Source: Lithospermum erythrorhizon
Taxonomy: Eukaryota; Streptophyta; Magnoliopsida; Boraginales; Boraginaceae
Assembly (NCBI GenBank): GCA_019722365.1
Contig: JADFUC010002099.1
Coordinates: 20,681-84,680 of the forward strand
Length of the DNA stretch: 64,000 nt
Reading direction: 5' to 3'
Shown here in pieces: positions 24,961-36,192 of this stretch; position 1 is the first letter of the stretch; each line of letters opens with the position of its first letter. The position numbers and the translations under genes are program-made. The notes under the pieces are model-generated. The model was not told where the DNA came from, made no database searches, and saw only the letters and a program-made list of their open reading frames with translations.

Positions 24961-27185
24961 ATATGAAGGTTCCGTCGTGAGATTTGTGCTACTTCAGTCA
25001 AAGCAACTAGAATATCTCTAGGTACATACTAGGTCCGGGCTCAACTCCTATCCAAGAAATTATACTCCCGGCGAAAATTTCTTCTTTCGTTTTATAACTT
25101 CGATTATTTCGAACTTCGAAGATCGTTTATGTAGAATATCGTTCTCCCATCGTTCTCTCTTCGAGGTTAAAGGTATGAAAGTTCAAGTCTTTTGAGAGAT
25201 TTCTTGGGTTTTGACATGGTTGACTTTTCCATAATTGATTTTATGATGAATCTTAGTTGGTTATGGGATCTATGATGTATATAAGTGATTAATTCATGAC
25301 TTAGAAGTCGTTTGAGCGTTATGGGTGGGTTGACTTTTAGGTTTTTAGGTTGACTTTTTTGGATTGATATTTTCTAAGACTTTAAATGTGTAGGAGGTTA
25401 TGTTGGGACACTATTATAGTTATTGTGATATTAAATTGGTGATTAAAAATTGATTAAGGAGTTATGTTGAAAAGTGTTAATTCGAGTTGAGTCATAATTG
25501 ATATTTGAGTATCGGTTGTTAATTATGGTTCTTTGATTAACTAAAATGACTTATAAGTTGATTTGTAATGATTAAGTAATAAGATGGAGATACTGTGAGA
25601 GGGATCCCGATTAGGGTGTGTCCGATGGGATTATAATTCGATAGTTGTCCGTCGTGTTAGACTATTTAGAGATAGTTTCCCAAAGAATTGGTTATGTATC
25701 TTATAGAGTGCCGGTACAGTAGTAGATCTTGATTATACTTTCTGGGTGTTCTGTTAGGCATTGATCGTGGAAAGGGGCAGTTACAGTGATTGTGTCCGCG
25801 AAGGTCTTTGTGGTAGCTAGCAGAGGTGAGTATACTTATACCATGGGTGTTCTTTCACGTATTCATTTTTAAGTGTGTGTGAACATGTTATTGTGTTATG
25901 ATTACGTGAGAATGATATACAAGTAATTGTTGTATGATTATGTGTGATTCATTTGTGTGAGCCGTGATATAATTATGTGATTATATTACTGGCGTTGAAG
26001 ATTGCTGAGGTAAATAGCTTGAACTCCCACGACTTATATTATTTCGATTTATGTGGCACTTGTCGTAACATGATTTATGTGGCCTTATCGGCGGTGTGTT
26101 GACTTACGATTGTGAGATGTTTAGGCGTACTTGGATTTTGTTTGGGAGTAGAGTAGTTGGTTATTGAGAGAGGTGATGGTTAGAGTTATGTATGACTTGG
26201 TGAGCAGTATCGAGGATTTGATCATGTTGGGATGATTAGGGGTTAGGTGACTACTCGCTAACTGCGGGATATCTGCGACAATATTGGCCTTATACTTTGT
26301 GTATAAGTGCGGTTTTGGCCTTATCTTTGCGGTATAAGTCGCGGGGTGATTATTGATCGTCCGTTCTGCCAGTGAGCAGTTGATATGCGGCGTTAGAGGT
26401 TGGTATCTTGGTGGGGATATGAGAGATAGGAGGTTTGATGACTATAGTTTTAGTCGTAGTTGAGTCTATTGATTTCTTTCTAAATTGTGTGCTTCTTTGA
26501 AACCTTACATTATATCTTCATGTATTATGTACGAGACTTCTGTGGAAATCGTGTTGTATGACCTTTTTAGGTAGTCTGGATATATGTATTTTTATTAAAT
26601 TGTTTGACTATTATATTTGATTGACTGCGTTCCGTATGGTAAGTTCACCACTTGTATTAGTAAATTTCACTAGGTTCGCGAACTACGCCCATTCGCATTG
26701 GGCGGCATTCATTTGTGCTAGGTTGGCCAATTTGCAGTTGAGCTGAAAGCATTTGAGAGTTTTGTTCAGTGGTAGGTGGCGTCGGGTGGCGGAGGATCTG
26801 TGATCCCCGATTTTGATGTGTTGTCAAGCTGTTTTGATTGTTGTATTCCCTTTTGAAACTTTAGCACTTTTAATTTGTTATGCCGTTGTATTCGGATCTG
26901 ATATATATGTCATCTTTTGTAACTTTTACCCGGCATTACTTTTATTTTAGGATATATTTGTGTATATATATTTGGGTTAGTCGTTCAAATTGCTCGGTGA
27001 TGGATTATAAATTTTAAAAGCTGTTTTGATTAGGAAAGCTTGGTGATCACATTTTTTGGATGAAACAAATTGTGTTTTAAATTGAGTCGTCAATCGGTTT
27101 AGTGACTACGGTGTTCGGGATTTTAATGACTCTCGGCTTCAGGCGGCCGACACAGGGGTGGAGCCTACGTCCCCCGCCCACTTTT
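24961..27185 (+). repeat. Gypsy LTR, plus orientation, diverged
   Basis: Its order of features matches the element B LTR at 59805-62239. A CTTCTTTCGTT-rich leader is followed by GTTGACTTTT words, a GTGAGTATACTTAT motif near 25826, TTATACTTTGTGTATAAG hairpins near 26290, GTGCTAGGTTGG near 26717, and a terminal GGCGGCCGAC block near 27140. No internal gypsy region follows, so it may be a solo or truncated LTR. Both ends are approximate. Confidence 0.5.
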
Positions 27186-27667
27186 TGTCATTGATTTTGT
27201 AGCCGGTTGCACGAGAGAGCTAATGGTAAAAAATAATTGGGTATTTACATAAAATTGTTCTTTATTCCACGAGAATCCTCACGAAGTGAACTTAAACCAT
27301 TTAAACTAGGAAGTGGGCCAATAATATTATTAATTTATTATTCATCACCTCAAAAACCTCCAAAGCTGTAAGAATTGATATTGAACTAGGAAAATCCACC
27401 AAAGAGACTTTAGCTACCAATTTGAATTCTTGTGACTTTATTTTGAAAACTGCATTGAATTCCAGGCCATTTGCAGGGACCCGATTTGGGTCGGCCAATC
27501 AAAGGAATTACAGGAGGTTTAATGCTTTCTTGAGTTGAAAATTTTGGTGGATTTAACTTTTATCTCAATCTCCTTCAACTAATATCACCACGATTGTTGT
27601 TCGTGACACTTTGTTACAACATGGGAATTGTAATTTGATTTTGCCATCAATCAAGAATATATATTGA
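27186..27667. other. Spacer, no gene seen
   Basis: A minus-strand open frame of 65 codons at 27301-27498 has no recognisable motif. No repeat shared with other parts of the window was found. Confidence 0.4.
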
Positions 27668-27957
27668 TGTGGTGGGGCCGGTGGGGAAAGGGGTATGGGA
27701 GGGCGTGGGTAGGGGCGGAGGGTTGTAGTGGGGGTAGTGGAGAGGGGTTATGTGGGTGGTTGAGGGGGCGTGGTGGGGAGGCGTTGGGAGGGTAGGGGGT
27801 AGAGGGGGTAAGGTGGGGGAATTTGGGGGTGGGGAAGGGGGGTGAAGGTGGGCGGGTAGTTAAGTGGGGGAGTAGGGTAGGGGTGGTGGTGGGGGCGTGT
27901 GGCGGTAAGGGGTAGGGGTGGGGTGTGGTGAAAGGAAAGGGTGGGGTATGTTGAAGA
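27668..27957 (+). repeat. G-rich, C-poor tract with many G-runs
   Basis: About 290 bases of the plus strand consist largely of G, with T and A between, and few C. Runs of three or more G occur throughout, closely spaced (GTGGGG, GGGAGGG, GGGGGTAGAGGGGG and similar). No exact repeat unit is fixed, so it is an irregular GT/GA-rich minisatellite-like tract. Four or more neighbouring G-runs could form G-quadruplexes on this strand. The 71-codon minus-strand frame inside it is a proline/threonine-rich product of composition and not a gene. Confidence 0.85.
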
Positions 27958-28321
27958 GAGCAAAGTATGGGGGTTTATTTTAATTATGTAAAAATATTTA
28001 AAACATGGCCCTTATAAATTGAATCACTTTTATCTTGGTGTCGTGTTGGAGACAAAATAGTCGCATTTTAATATATAGGGGTAATATGGCCATTTATTGT
28101 TAAATGCATTTGTGGTATAATGTAGGGATAAAGTAGTCATTTCACTGTGTATTTTAGGGATAATATAGTCATCGTACTATGTATTTTTAGTGGAAAATTA
28201 GGTCTAGGGGTGTGTCCAGACAAGAGAAAGGAGTACAAGGACTGCCGGACCGAGATGAATAAGTTCGGGGGCCAGCGTAAAAATATTACTGCTTGATAGT
28301 TTAGGGGCTGTCGACGATAAG

Positions 28322-28381
28322 CCTTATTATTATTACTACAATTATGATTATTATTATTATTACTATTATTATTATAACAAA
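28322..28381. repeat. TTA/ATT trinucleotide microsatellite
   Basis: An interrupted run of TAT/TTA triplets (TATTATTATTACTA... with a few C and G changes) lies in AT-rich DNA shortly before the MITE. Confidence 0.8.
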
Positions 28382-28487
28382 TTTATACTTTAGTATTTAT
28401 GTAGACATATTTATTCTACTTATGCTATTTACTATTTAATTAATAATATTTATTATTTATTTATCTATTTTAGTATTATTTATTTAA

Positions 28488-28753
28488 TACTCCCTCCATT
28501 CCTAAAAGATTGTTCATTTTTTACCTTTTTATGGTTTTAATTTTTAAAACCTTAAATATGTTTGTTTGTGTTGTATCATATTTGATAAAAAAAAACACAT
28601 CAATGAAAAGAATTTGAAATGTATTTTTCATTATGATAGTTTTCGTCAAGTATTATATAATATAAACGAAAATATTTACACTCTCAAAGTTTAAAATTGC
28701 AACTACCAAAAAGTGGTAGGACAATGCTTTAGGGAAATGGAGAAAGGAAGCTA
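28488..28753. mobile_element. Stowaway-like MITE
   Basis: The left end reads TA then CTCCCTCCATTCC, the typical Stowaway terminus. The right end, TTTAGGGAAATGGAGAAAGG, is a mutated inverted copy of the left 30 bases and is followed by CTA, so a TA target duplication is plausible. The length of about 265 bases and the AT-rich interior suit this class. It has no coding capacity. Confidence 0.6.
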
Positions 28754-28904
28754 TGATAAATGTATATAAATGAAATAAGGTAGGGCAAATGTTATTGACT
28801 CGGTTATGTCTTTTGCTTTGAAATGTTATCAAACAACTTAATATATTTAGTATTCAGATTCAGTTATAATTCAGTTTGAGTCATTCACTCAATGACTTAT
28901 AGTG

Positions 28905-29400
28905 TTGTTAACGAGCCGGGTACGAGCGGGTACCGGGTTAGCCGGCCGGGTTTCTGCTGCAGGCAGTAATTACCGTGCTTTCGAGTGTGAGTAAAATTAC
29001 TCAGTGTCATTTGGATTAACCTTCGGCCGGAGTATCGAGCCGGGCTTTGTTAGCGGGTAGCGGCGGAGTACACAGTTACCGGTCCTTTTGCTAGAATCGA
29101 GCATTTTTTTGAGGTACATACAATATATAATATTTAATTTTATACAATATATATAATATTTTAAGAATTTTGTTTATGCTTTTTGTATTTGAATTTCATG
29201 AAATTAGTATTATTTTATTTACATAATATATAATATTTTATTTTATTTTTAATCGAATAATATCAGAAGCGAATTGCCGAGTTGCTCGATAAGCCATTCA
29301 GTAAAAAAAATTACTCAGTATCGCTTCGATTAAGATTCGGCGGGTTTCGAGCGGATTTTCGAGCAGATAGCGAGGTACCGGATTACAGTCCATTAAGCGT
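28905..29400. mobile_element. hAT-like non-autonomous sequence with two internal related blocks
   Basis: It starts TAGTGTTGTTAACGAGCCGGG, matching TAGTGTTGTTGATGAGCCGG at 38410 and the inverted form near 48785. Two blocks resemble each other. At 28990-29070 there is ACTCAGTGTCATTTGGATTA with CGAGC and GCGGGTAGCGG; at 29305-29375 there is ACTCAGTATCGCTTCGATTA with CGAGC and AGATAGCGAGG. AT-rich sequence lies between. No target duplication could be fixed. Confidence 0.4.
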
Positions 29401-29439
29401 ATTTAATCACTTATAATCAGAATTCAAAGACAGAACGTA

Positions 29440-29725
29440 ATGATATGGGTTAAAATAGTCAACAATGGGAAGGGGTTGAAGACATATTTATTCAGTTGGC
29501 GAGTTGTACGGATATGGGCGATCCCGGCCCTTGCAGCGCTAGATCGTGCAGTTGTCTACAGTTGTCATAGGACACTGTCCACGCGCACATAGTGCTCCAC
29601 CTTAAGTCCAGTACATGCCTTGTACCATGCCTATAAATACCGGTACTATTTCACCAGTAAAGGTTCTCTAAAATTCCCTCTCCTAGTACTATTTACTCTA
29701 TTCGAGATATTCTTAGCTTAGCGTC
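29440..29725 (+). repeat. Putative 5' LTR/leader of the Tat-type gypsy element
   Basis: The segment ahead of gag carries CCTATAAATACC (TATA-like, about 29628-29640). About 30 bases later a pyrimidine-rich AATTCCCTCTCC stretch follows, the usual layout of a plant gypsy LTR promoter. No second copy is seen after the pol region, so the LTR call rests on layout alone and its edges are approximate. Confidence 0.45.
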
Positions 29726-29809
29726 AAAATGTTTGTGGTCGATCACGGAGCCGCACTTTTCGGATCTAAGCGGGCCCATAGAGATTTCCCGTTCGCTAAA
29801 GGAAAAGCC

Positions 29810-31677
29810 ATGGCGAACCAGCCGAGCCAGACCAAGGGGGTTTTAGCGACCCGTTACTGGCGAAGGATTTCAAGCCGCTTGGCTTAACTGATGATGACCG
29901 TTCACGAAGGATTTCAATTTAGGAAGGGATAGACTTCGTTCCACGAAGAGCGAGATAGGCTTGAAGAAAGGCAAGCTCATGCGAGAACAAGAAGAACATA
30001 GGGCACGAAAATTATATCAGCCTTTAATGACCGTCCGTATACTCCCGACTTATAGTCAGCGGTATACCTCCTCCATGCTTCCAGAGTATGGTCATGCAAG
30101 GACAACTTCTTATAGGCCATCAGTGGTAAACCAAGCGGTTCGCCCCGGCGAGATATCAATGGCGACATTACAAGAACTTATCGCGACTCAGAAAGAGGAA
30201 TTTGATGATTTTCTTAGACGGTCTTGCTTTCTCGCTTTACTAGGAAGAAAAGCAGGTATTGTGCCTAGCGGTAATGCCGTTTCTTGCTCGATTAAATCTG
30301 ATACATACTAACAGGGTTCATCCTACCTCAATTCACACAATAAAGTGGTATTGTGCCCCAGCGATAATGCCATTATTGCTCGGTCATCTGTCTATACCCT
30401 TGAAGCGCTTGAAAGAGATTTTTTTGCCCCGAATGACTGGCCAATGAATGATATGGACATATATGCAAAGCCATTTCCAAATAGTCGCTGGGAGGCTGTG
30501 GGTGGTATATGGAATTGCCGGCCGAACTCGGTGATTCATATGCGATTACAACGGATGCTTTCATTATCAGTATAAGCGCGTCCATTCTGAGCAAAGCGAG
30601 ATGAAAGAGCTTTAATGGATTTTGCAACAAGGGCAGCGCGAGTCGCTCGAAAGTTTTCATGAAGCGTCTGAAAGGCCCATTACAGGAACAATATACTCAG
30701 TATCGATAACAAGATTGCTTATATGGAATTTTACCGTGTCCTATATTATGGCAAATTGAAGAAGGCGCTGGTATTAGATACCCCCTAACAAAGGACGAGT
30801 TGACCAAAGTGGTCAATAAACATATTGATTTGGAAAATTTACAAAGGAAGGAAGGTCCCTCACCTTCGTGAGAAATTGAATAGAAGGGATCCCCAAGGCC
30901 TGTTGAAAAAAACACAAATATGGGATAGACTACGTGATAGGGGGCAAAACTTTAGAAAAACCCCAATTAGCCGGTTTTGCTATGCTCGGTGTAGTTAGCG
31001 CGGCTGGTGGGCAATCCGCTAAAATTAAAACATCTTTGAGATTTATTGCCGGATGGCGAATTAAAGATTGTTGTCAAAACTACCTCGTATGAGAGGATAG
31101 GAATAGAGACAAATACATGTATTATGAATACCATAGAGAATATGGTCATGACACGGATGAGTGTTGCATGTTAAAGATTGAAATGGAGAAGTTGATTAAA
31201 AGGGTACACTTGAAGGAGTATGTGGACACAAGGGGCAGACCGAAGGCTGGCCCAACAAGTCCACCAAGGAAAAATAGAAATTACCCACAAAGGCATGATG
31301 CAAGTCTACCCCTTGAGGAAAATAGGAATAGGCGCGACCCATCGCCTCATTGGCTGGTCGCATTGACACCATTTCAGGAGGGCGTGCAGGAGGCGGTGAC
31401 TCGAGGAATTCTAGAAAAAATTATGCTAGAAGAGAAGTATATTCCTCATCATCCTCTACAATATGTATTGAAGCTATTTCTTATTCGCATGCTAAACTGC
31501 AAGGTCTCGAAAGAGCGAGGAAATGTAACCACCTCTAGAAATGGAACCACTTTGGGGAAATATGTGGTAATCAAAAGAAAGCCAGAATGTGTTATCAAAC
31601 ATCGGTTCCACCTTTGGAAAGGGAACCAGAAAGAGCGAGGAAACGCGGTCAAGAAAATCATCCTGAGGTTGTTATGA
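29810..31677 (+). pseudogene. Tat-type gag, broken into segments
   Basis: The likely start is ATGGCGAACCAGCCGAGCC at 29810, but the frame is soon lost. Open pieces occur at 29961-30311 and 31117-31677. The best block is at 31117 on: YYEYHREYGHDTDECCML followed by EMEKLIKR, the conserved end of Tat gag (normally YCxFH...GHxTxxC). Here the first cysteine is replaced. Another frame at 31350-31538 gives IDTISGGRAGGGDSRNSRK, which follows the gag end in this lineage, so a frameshift lies between. A 36-base segment (GGTATTGTGCC ... TTGCTCG) is present twice, at 30256 and 30347, and contributes to the disruption. Confidence 0.75.
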
Positions 31678-31778
31678 TCATAAGAGGCAAGGCCCTAAAA
31701 GAAAGTGACAATTCTCCCAAGGAGTAAGAGAACCTCAAGAGACCATTTCATCATGAGGAGATTGTCAAGGTTCCGTTC

Positions 31779-33641
31779 GTTGAAGTAGAACTAGAGAAAA
31801 CATTCCGCATGGGGACAATGTTGGAAGAGAATCATAAAGAAAGTCTGATTCGCTTGATTAAGGAATATAAATATATATTTGCTTGGGGGCCAGAAGATAT
31901 GCTTACCATAGACACATCAATCGTACTGCACAAGCAGCACGTCGACTCTATGTACTTACCTGTAAAGCAATAGAAGCGAACGTTCAATGTTGAGAAAAAT
32001 CAAGCAGTCATAATAGAAGTTGATTTGTTATTGAAAGCAAACGCTATTCGCAAGCTCCAGTTTCCAGAATGGATTGCAAATGTCATGTTGGTAAAAATGG
32101 ATCGCAATGATGAGAAGAATCAAATTAAAATGTACCCTGAGGATGAAGAGAAAACTGCTTTTATAACGGAGTATGGACTGTATTGTTGGAAGGTAATGCC
32201 CTTTGGTTTGAAGAATGCAGGGGCCACTTACCAAAGAATGGTTAACTCCATATTTGCCACCCAGATTGGGCAAAATATGGAGATATATGTTGATGACATG
32301 TTGGTGAAAAGTAAGGTCCGAGCTGACCATTTGAAGAATTTGAGGGAAACATTTGACCAGTTGAGGAAGAGCAAGCTCAGAATTAACCCAGGGAAGTGCT
32401 CATTCGGGATAACCTCAGAAAAGTTCCTAGGTTAGATGATCAGCGAACTAGGGATTGAACCAAATCATGATAAGATTAAGGAAATACTTGACATGCAACC
32501 CCCTCATGAGTATAAGGATATTCAAAAACTCACAGGGTGCCTTGCAGCCTTAAGTCGGTTTATTTCCAAGTCTGGCGAACGAAATTTTCCTTTCTTCAAG
32601 AATCTCAGGCGAGCCTCAAGAAGCAAGTTTTATTGGGATGATGAATGCAATAAATCTTTTGAGGAATTGAAAGAATATTTGGGTTCGTCCAAATTATTAT
32701 CACAACATGAGCTAGAGGAAACTTTGCAGTTATACCTCGCTGTATCAAATTTAGTTGTAAGTAGTGTGTTGATTAGTGAGGTGGAGGGGCAACAAATGCC
32801 AATCTATGATGTAAGCCGTGTCTTACATGGTGCAGAAGAGAATTATCCAGTTATAGATAAGTTTGCCTTCACCCTAGTCATCTCAGCTCACAAATTGAAG
32901 ATATACTTTGAATCGCATCCGATTCAAGTGGTGACGGATCAGCCCATGAAGAGAGTCATTACAAGACCGTAGTTATCTGGAAGGTTAACAACTTGGGTTA
33001 TAGAACTGAGCGAGTTTGACATTTCCTATGTCCCTTGCACTAGCATCAAGGCCCAAGCCTTGGCGGACTTTATAATTGAATGCACAACTCAACCCCCTCA
33101 AATTATCAGCGGATCTAGTGACTTTGAACCAGGAACAAATAATCCTGAATGGATACTGTTTGTAGATGGAGCAAGAAATGAGAAGGGATCAGGCACTGGA
33201 ATCTTGATTTGTGGCCCTGATAATATAATCATGGAATATGCATTGCAATTCACCTTTCCCACTACCAACAGCGAAGTAGAGTATGAAGCCATGGTCGCTG
33301 GATTGACCATAGTTAAATCATTGGGGATTAATCGCATTTTGGTAAAAGGATATTCCAAATTAATCATGTACCAAGTGAAAGGAGCATGTGGGGTAAAACA
33401 TATGCCGCTGGTTAAATACCATGTGAGAGCCATCCAATTGGCCATAGAATTTGAGCAAATTATATTTGAACACATACCTCACGCTCAAAATGAGGAAGAT
33501 GATCATCTCTCACGACTTGCAACCACATATTATGATGAGGTTGCACAAGGAGTCTATATGGAGATTCATGAGGCTTCTACCTATCAAGAGGCCATAGCCT
33601 TGCCAGTATGGAAGAGCCTGAGGATTGGAGAACCACCATAG
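31779..33641 (+). pseudogene. Tat-type reverse transcriptase, RNase H and second RNase H, with in-frame stops
   Basis: One frame runs the whole length, interrupted only by TAG at 31971, 32433 and 32970 and ending in TAG at 33639. The RT keeps KVMPFGLKNAGATYQRMV and the catalytic IYVDDMLVKS. About 50 residues that normally precede the QIPMYxEDEEKTAF block are absent (join near 32105-32130), removing the first part of the palm. RNase H follows (32436-32970; SRFISKSGERNFPFFK, then YPVIDKFAFTLV). Linker SGRLTTWVIELSEFDISY leads to the second RNase H: WILFVDGARNEKGSGTG, VEYEAMVAGL, then KGYSKL where a catalytic SDS is usual, and DDHLSRLAT. The changed residue suggests loss of activity. Confidence 0.85.
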
Positions 33642-34770
33642 CTCGATACTTGGTCACTAGTCAACTGCTAGAAAGTGTTACTAAAGATCAAAAGATCAAA
33701 AACCACAACTTCAGGTTCTATATGTATGATGAAGAGATTTATAAAAAATTATGGGATGGCCCGATGCTCAGTTGTGTCTCTCAAGAAGATATCCCCAAGA
33801 TACTCACTTAGATACACCAACGATGGTGTGGGAGCCATATTGGAGGGAGATCACTCGCAGTGAAAATCACACGCATTGGGTACTTCTAGCCTACCCTGAT
33901 CAAAGATGCCATGAAATTCGTGAAAAAAGAGTGATGTATATTAGAGGATGGGATCAGTACAACCCCAACGTACCACCTCCTTGACACCAATATTGAATCC
34001 CGTCCCATTCTCCATGTCGGAAATTGATCTTGTGGGAAAATTGCCAAAGGAAAAAGGGAGTCTTGAGTATGTAGTAGTCATTGTGGATTATTTTAGCAAA
34101 TGGGTTGAAGTTGCACCCCTCAAGAAGATGGGCAGTGATAGCATAGTGAGGTTCCTATGGAAGCATGTTATCACTCGCTTTGGAGTACCTTGCATACTCG
34201 TCTCTTATAATGGGCCACAGTTTGAGAGCAAAGAATTGACCACATTCTGTGATAAATACAACATTGAACATCGGTTTTTACATGTCTATTATCCACAATG
34301 TAATGGCCAAGTTGAAGTAATGAATCGAATTCGAAGACATTAAAAAGAATATGATTCAGAGCGAGTCGAGGAAAGGGGCATGGATTGATGAACTCCCAGT
34401 GGTGTTATGATCCCTCAAGACAACTCCTGCGGAAGCTGGATTACCCACTTATTGCCAATTGGGGTTCAATGAAGGAGAAAACGATCAGCGAATGAGGCAA
34501 CAACTTAACTTTGTGGATGAATTACGTGATCAAGCCTTGTACAAAATGCAGAAATATAAATATCTCATGGCTCGCACCTACAATCGGCGAGTGAAGAATA
34601 AATAATTCAAAGTTGGAGATTTGGTGCTAAGCCTATACTTGATCACTCATCCCAAAGATAAAAACAAGTTGAGTCTTAAATGGGAAGGGTCCTATCGTAT
34701 TAGCCGAGCGATTGGCCCTGGAACATATGAATTGGAATAATTTAATGGTGACGTGATTTCTGGCATGCCT
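33608..34770 (+). pseudogene. Tat-type integrase, frameshifted
   Basis: A frameshift near 33600 moves coding to the next frame (MEEPEDWRTTIARYLVTSQL), which stops with TAG at 33809. The N-terminal zinc-binding part is damaged: GSHIGGRSLAVKITRIGYF meets TAG where tryptophan is usual, and the later cysteine pair is lost. The core is open at 33948-34343, with SEIDLVGKLPK, VDYFSKWVEVAPL, then LVSYNGPQF and NGQVEVMNR. The second catalytic aspartate of the usual SDNG is tyrosine. After TAA at 34341 the C-terminal domain continues with stops: FKVGDLVLS, KLSLKWEGSYRISRAIGPGT and YELE. Integrase identity is firm; the copy is inactive. Confidence 0.85.
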
Positions 34771-34799
34771 CTAATTTGGCGAAATATTATTTTTAATTA

Positions 34800-35560
34800 C
34801 GACTCACTTAATGTACACTCGTGGTTCGGTTACATCCACCACATATGATGTACCGGATGGGTCGGTTATATCCACCACCCCGCTTATGAATAAAATTCTT
34901 GTGGCTCGGTTCAATCAACCACCATCTATATGTTATAGTTGTTCACATCAATATCTACTTATGAAACTCAATATCATTCATGTAGTTATAAGGTTGAACT
35001 GTTCATTCACCTTAATACCAGATAGGGTAACATTCTATCGAGCGAACTTTACCACGAAAAAACCCTTCCAAAGAAGGTACCATACCTACTAAGACAGATA
35101 ACATTTGCTCATGCGAATCCTATCGCTTATCGGTTATTAATGGATATAATATCTATTCCAACGAATATTTCCATAAAATCCTTCAAAAGAAGATAATCAT
35201 CATTGCATTTGCTAAAGCGACCCATAACACCAAAACCCTTCCCAAAGAAGGTAATCATCGTTACATTCGCTCAAGCGAATCATAGTCCAAAACCCTTCTT
35301 AGAAAGGTAACACATAAAGGATGGTGTTAGGCAAACCATCACAAATACAGAGCCACGACTCTAGTGTGATAGCCCCATAATAGTTTAAGCAACTATCACA
35401 AGGGAGCAAGAGTATACATGACAAATAGTAAGACGAATAAAATATCAGAATTAAAGCTCACAAAATTGTCAAAACACGGAAATTGAAATCGAAAGTTCAT
35501 GACATAGGATTGTGCGAAGCAAAAGACAGACTAATACATAAGTTCAGAAGAAATTTAAGC
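34800..35560 (+). repeat. Diverged tandem repeats in the 3' region of the Tat element
   Basis: Units of roughly 60-70 bases built on ACCCTTCCAAAGAAGGTA plus a GCGAA-containing half recur near 35063, 35175, 35237 and 35290. An earlier pair shares TCGGTTACATCCACCAC / TCGGTTATATCCACCAC at 34826 and 34862. Such arrays are common between pol and the 3' LTR in this lineage. No plus-strand coding role is evident. Confidence 0.6.
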
Positions 35561-36192
35561 TAAGCAAGGGGAGGGCGGCTATCATTTGGGGGTTCTGCAT
35601 CCTCTTCATTCCCTCCTTCGACAACATCGGCAACTTCACTGTCATTCGTTGAAGGAGAAGGCAGATCTAGAGACAGATCCTCAAACCAGGTGGGATTACT
35701 GAGTTGCGCGGAGGAAAAAAGTGAGACCAACTCTGGAATGCGGTCCTTACAATGAATAGTCAAATGGGCAAGGTAAGCCGCACATTCACCTCCCACTTTC
35801 GCTTCATAGTCTGGGCTGTTCAAGAAGTCTTGAAGGGTTTTGTTACCGAACTCAATGTGAGTCGCCTCAGCCTCAGCAGCCGCAACCTCTCTTTCCTTCT
35901 TGAAGGACTTAGTCATCCTCAGAACATCCCCAGCGCTGGATCTGTGGCCGTACCTCGACCACACTTTCAGGTCTAAACGGCGATCCACAGAGACTCCACA
36001 TTCGCTAAAGGAAAAGCCATAGGCGACTGCGACCCATTCCGTCACGAAGAATTTCAACTTACCAAATAACAATGGTGAGGAGTCCAGAGTTGATTCGCCC
36101 GACATTGACCATGGATCAAGAAACGGTGAACCCTCAACAAAATATGGCGGATCACCTAACTCTCGGGATCCCTCCAAATGTATACACAGCAC
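35560..36192 (-). CDS. Antisense ORF of the Tat-type retrotransposon, 210 aa
   Basis: An uninterrupted 210-codon frame lies on the strand opposite to pol, between the pol repeats and the place where the 3' LTR is expected. The mid and C-terminal part is charged and alanine-rich: KKEREVAAAEAEATHIEF near residue 98, YEAKVGGECAAYLAHLTI near 129, SNPTWFEDLSLDLPSPS near 166, then an acidic tail EGGNEEDAEPPNDS. An antisense ORF at this position is known from several Tat elements, and its role is not established. The leader-like TTCGCTAAAGGAAAAGCC block falls within its first third, so the N-terminal part may be a read-through of non-coding sequence. It is the only frame of the element without a stop. 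Whether it is translated cannot be judged from sequence. Confidence 0.5.
   Translation of the reverse strand: MLCIHLEGSRELGDPPYFVEGSPFLDPWSMSGESTLDSSPLLFGKLKFFVTEWVAVAYGFSFSECGVSVDRRLDLKVWSRYGHRSSAGDVLRMTKSFKKEREVAAAEAEATHIEFGNKTLQDFLNSPDYEAKVGGECAAYLAHLTIHCKDRIPELVSLFSSAQLSNPTWFEDLSLDLPSPSTNDSEVADVVEGGNEEDAEPPNDSRPPLA

Noticed and set aside
27748..27963. Proline/threonine-rich minus-strand ORF
   Set aside because: It is the complement of the G-rich tract, so its length and composition follow from the lack of A+T-rich stops and not from coding.
33098..33475. 125-codon minus-strand ORF
   Set aside because: It is a shadow of the second RNase H domain, which is clearly coded on the plus strand.
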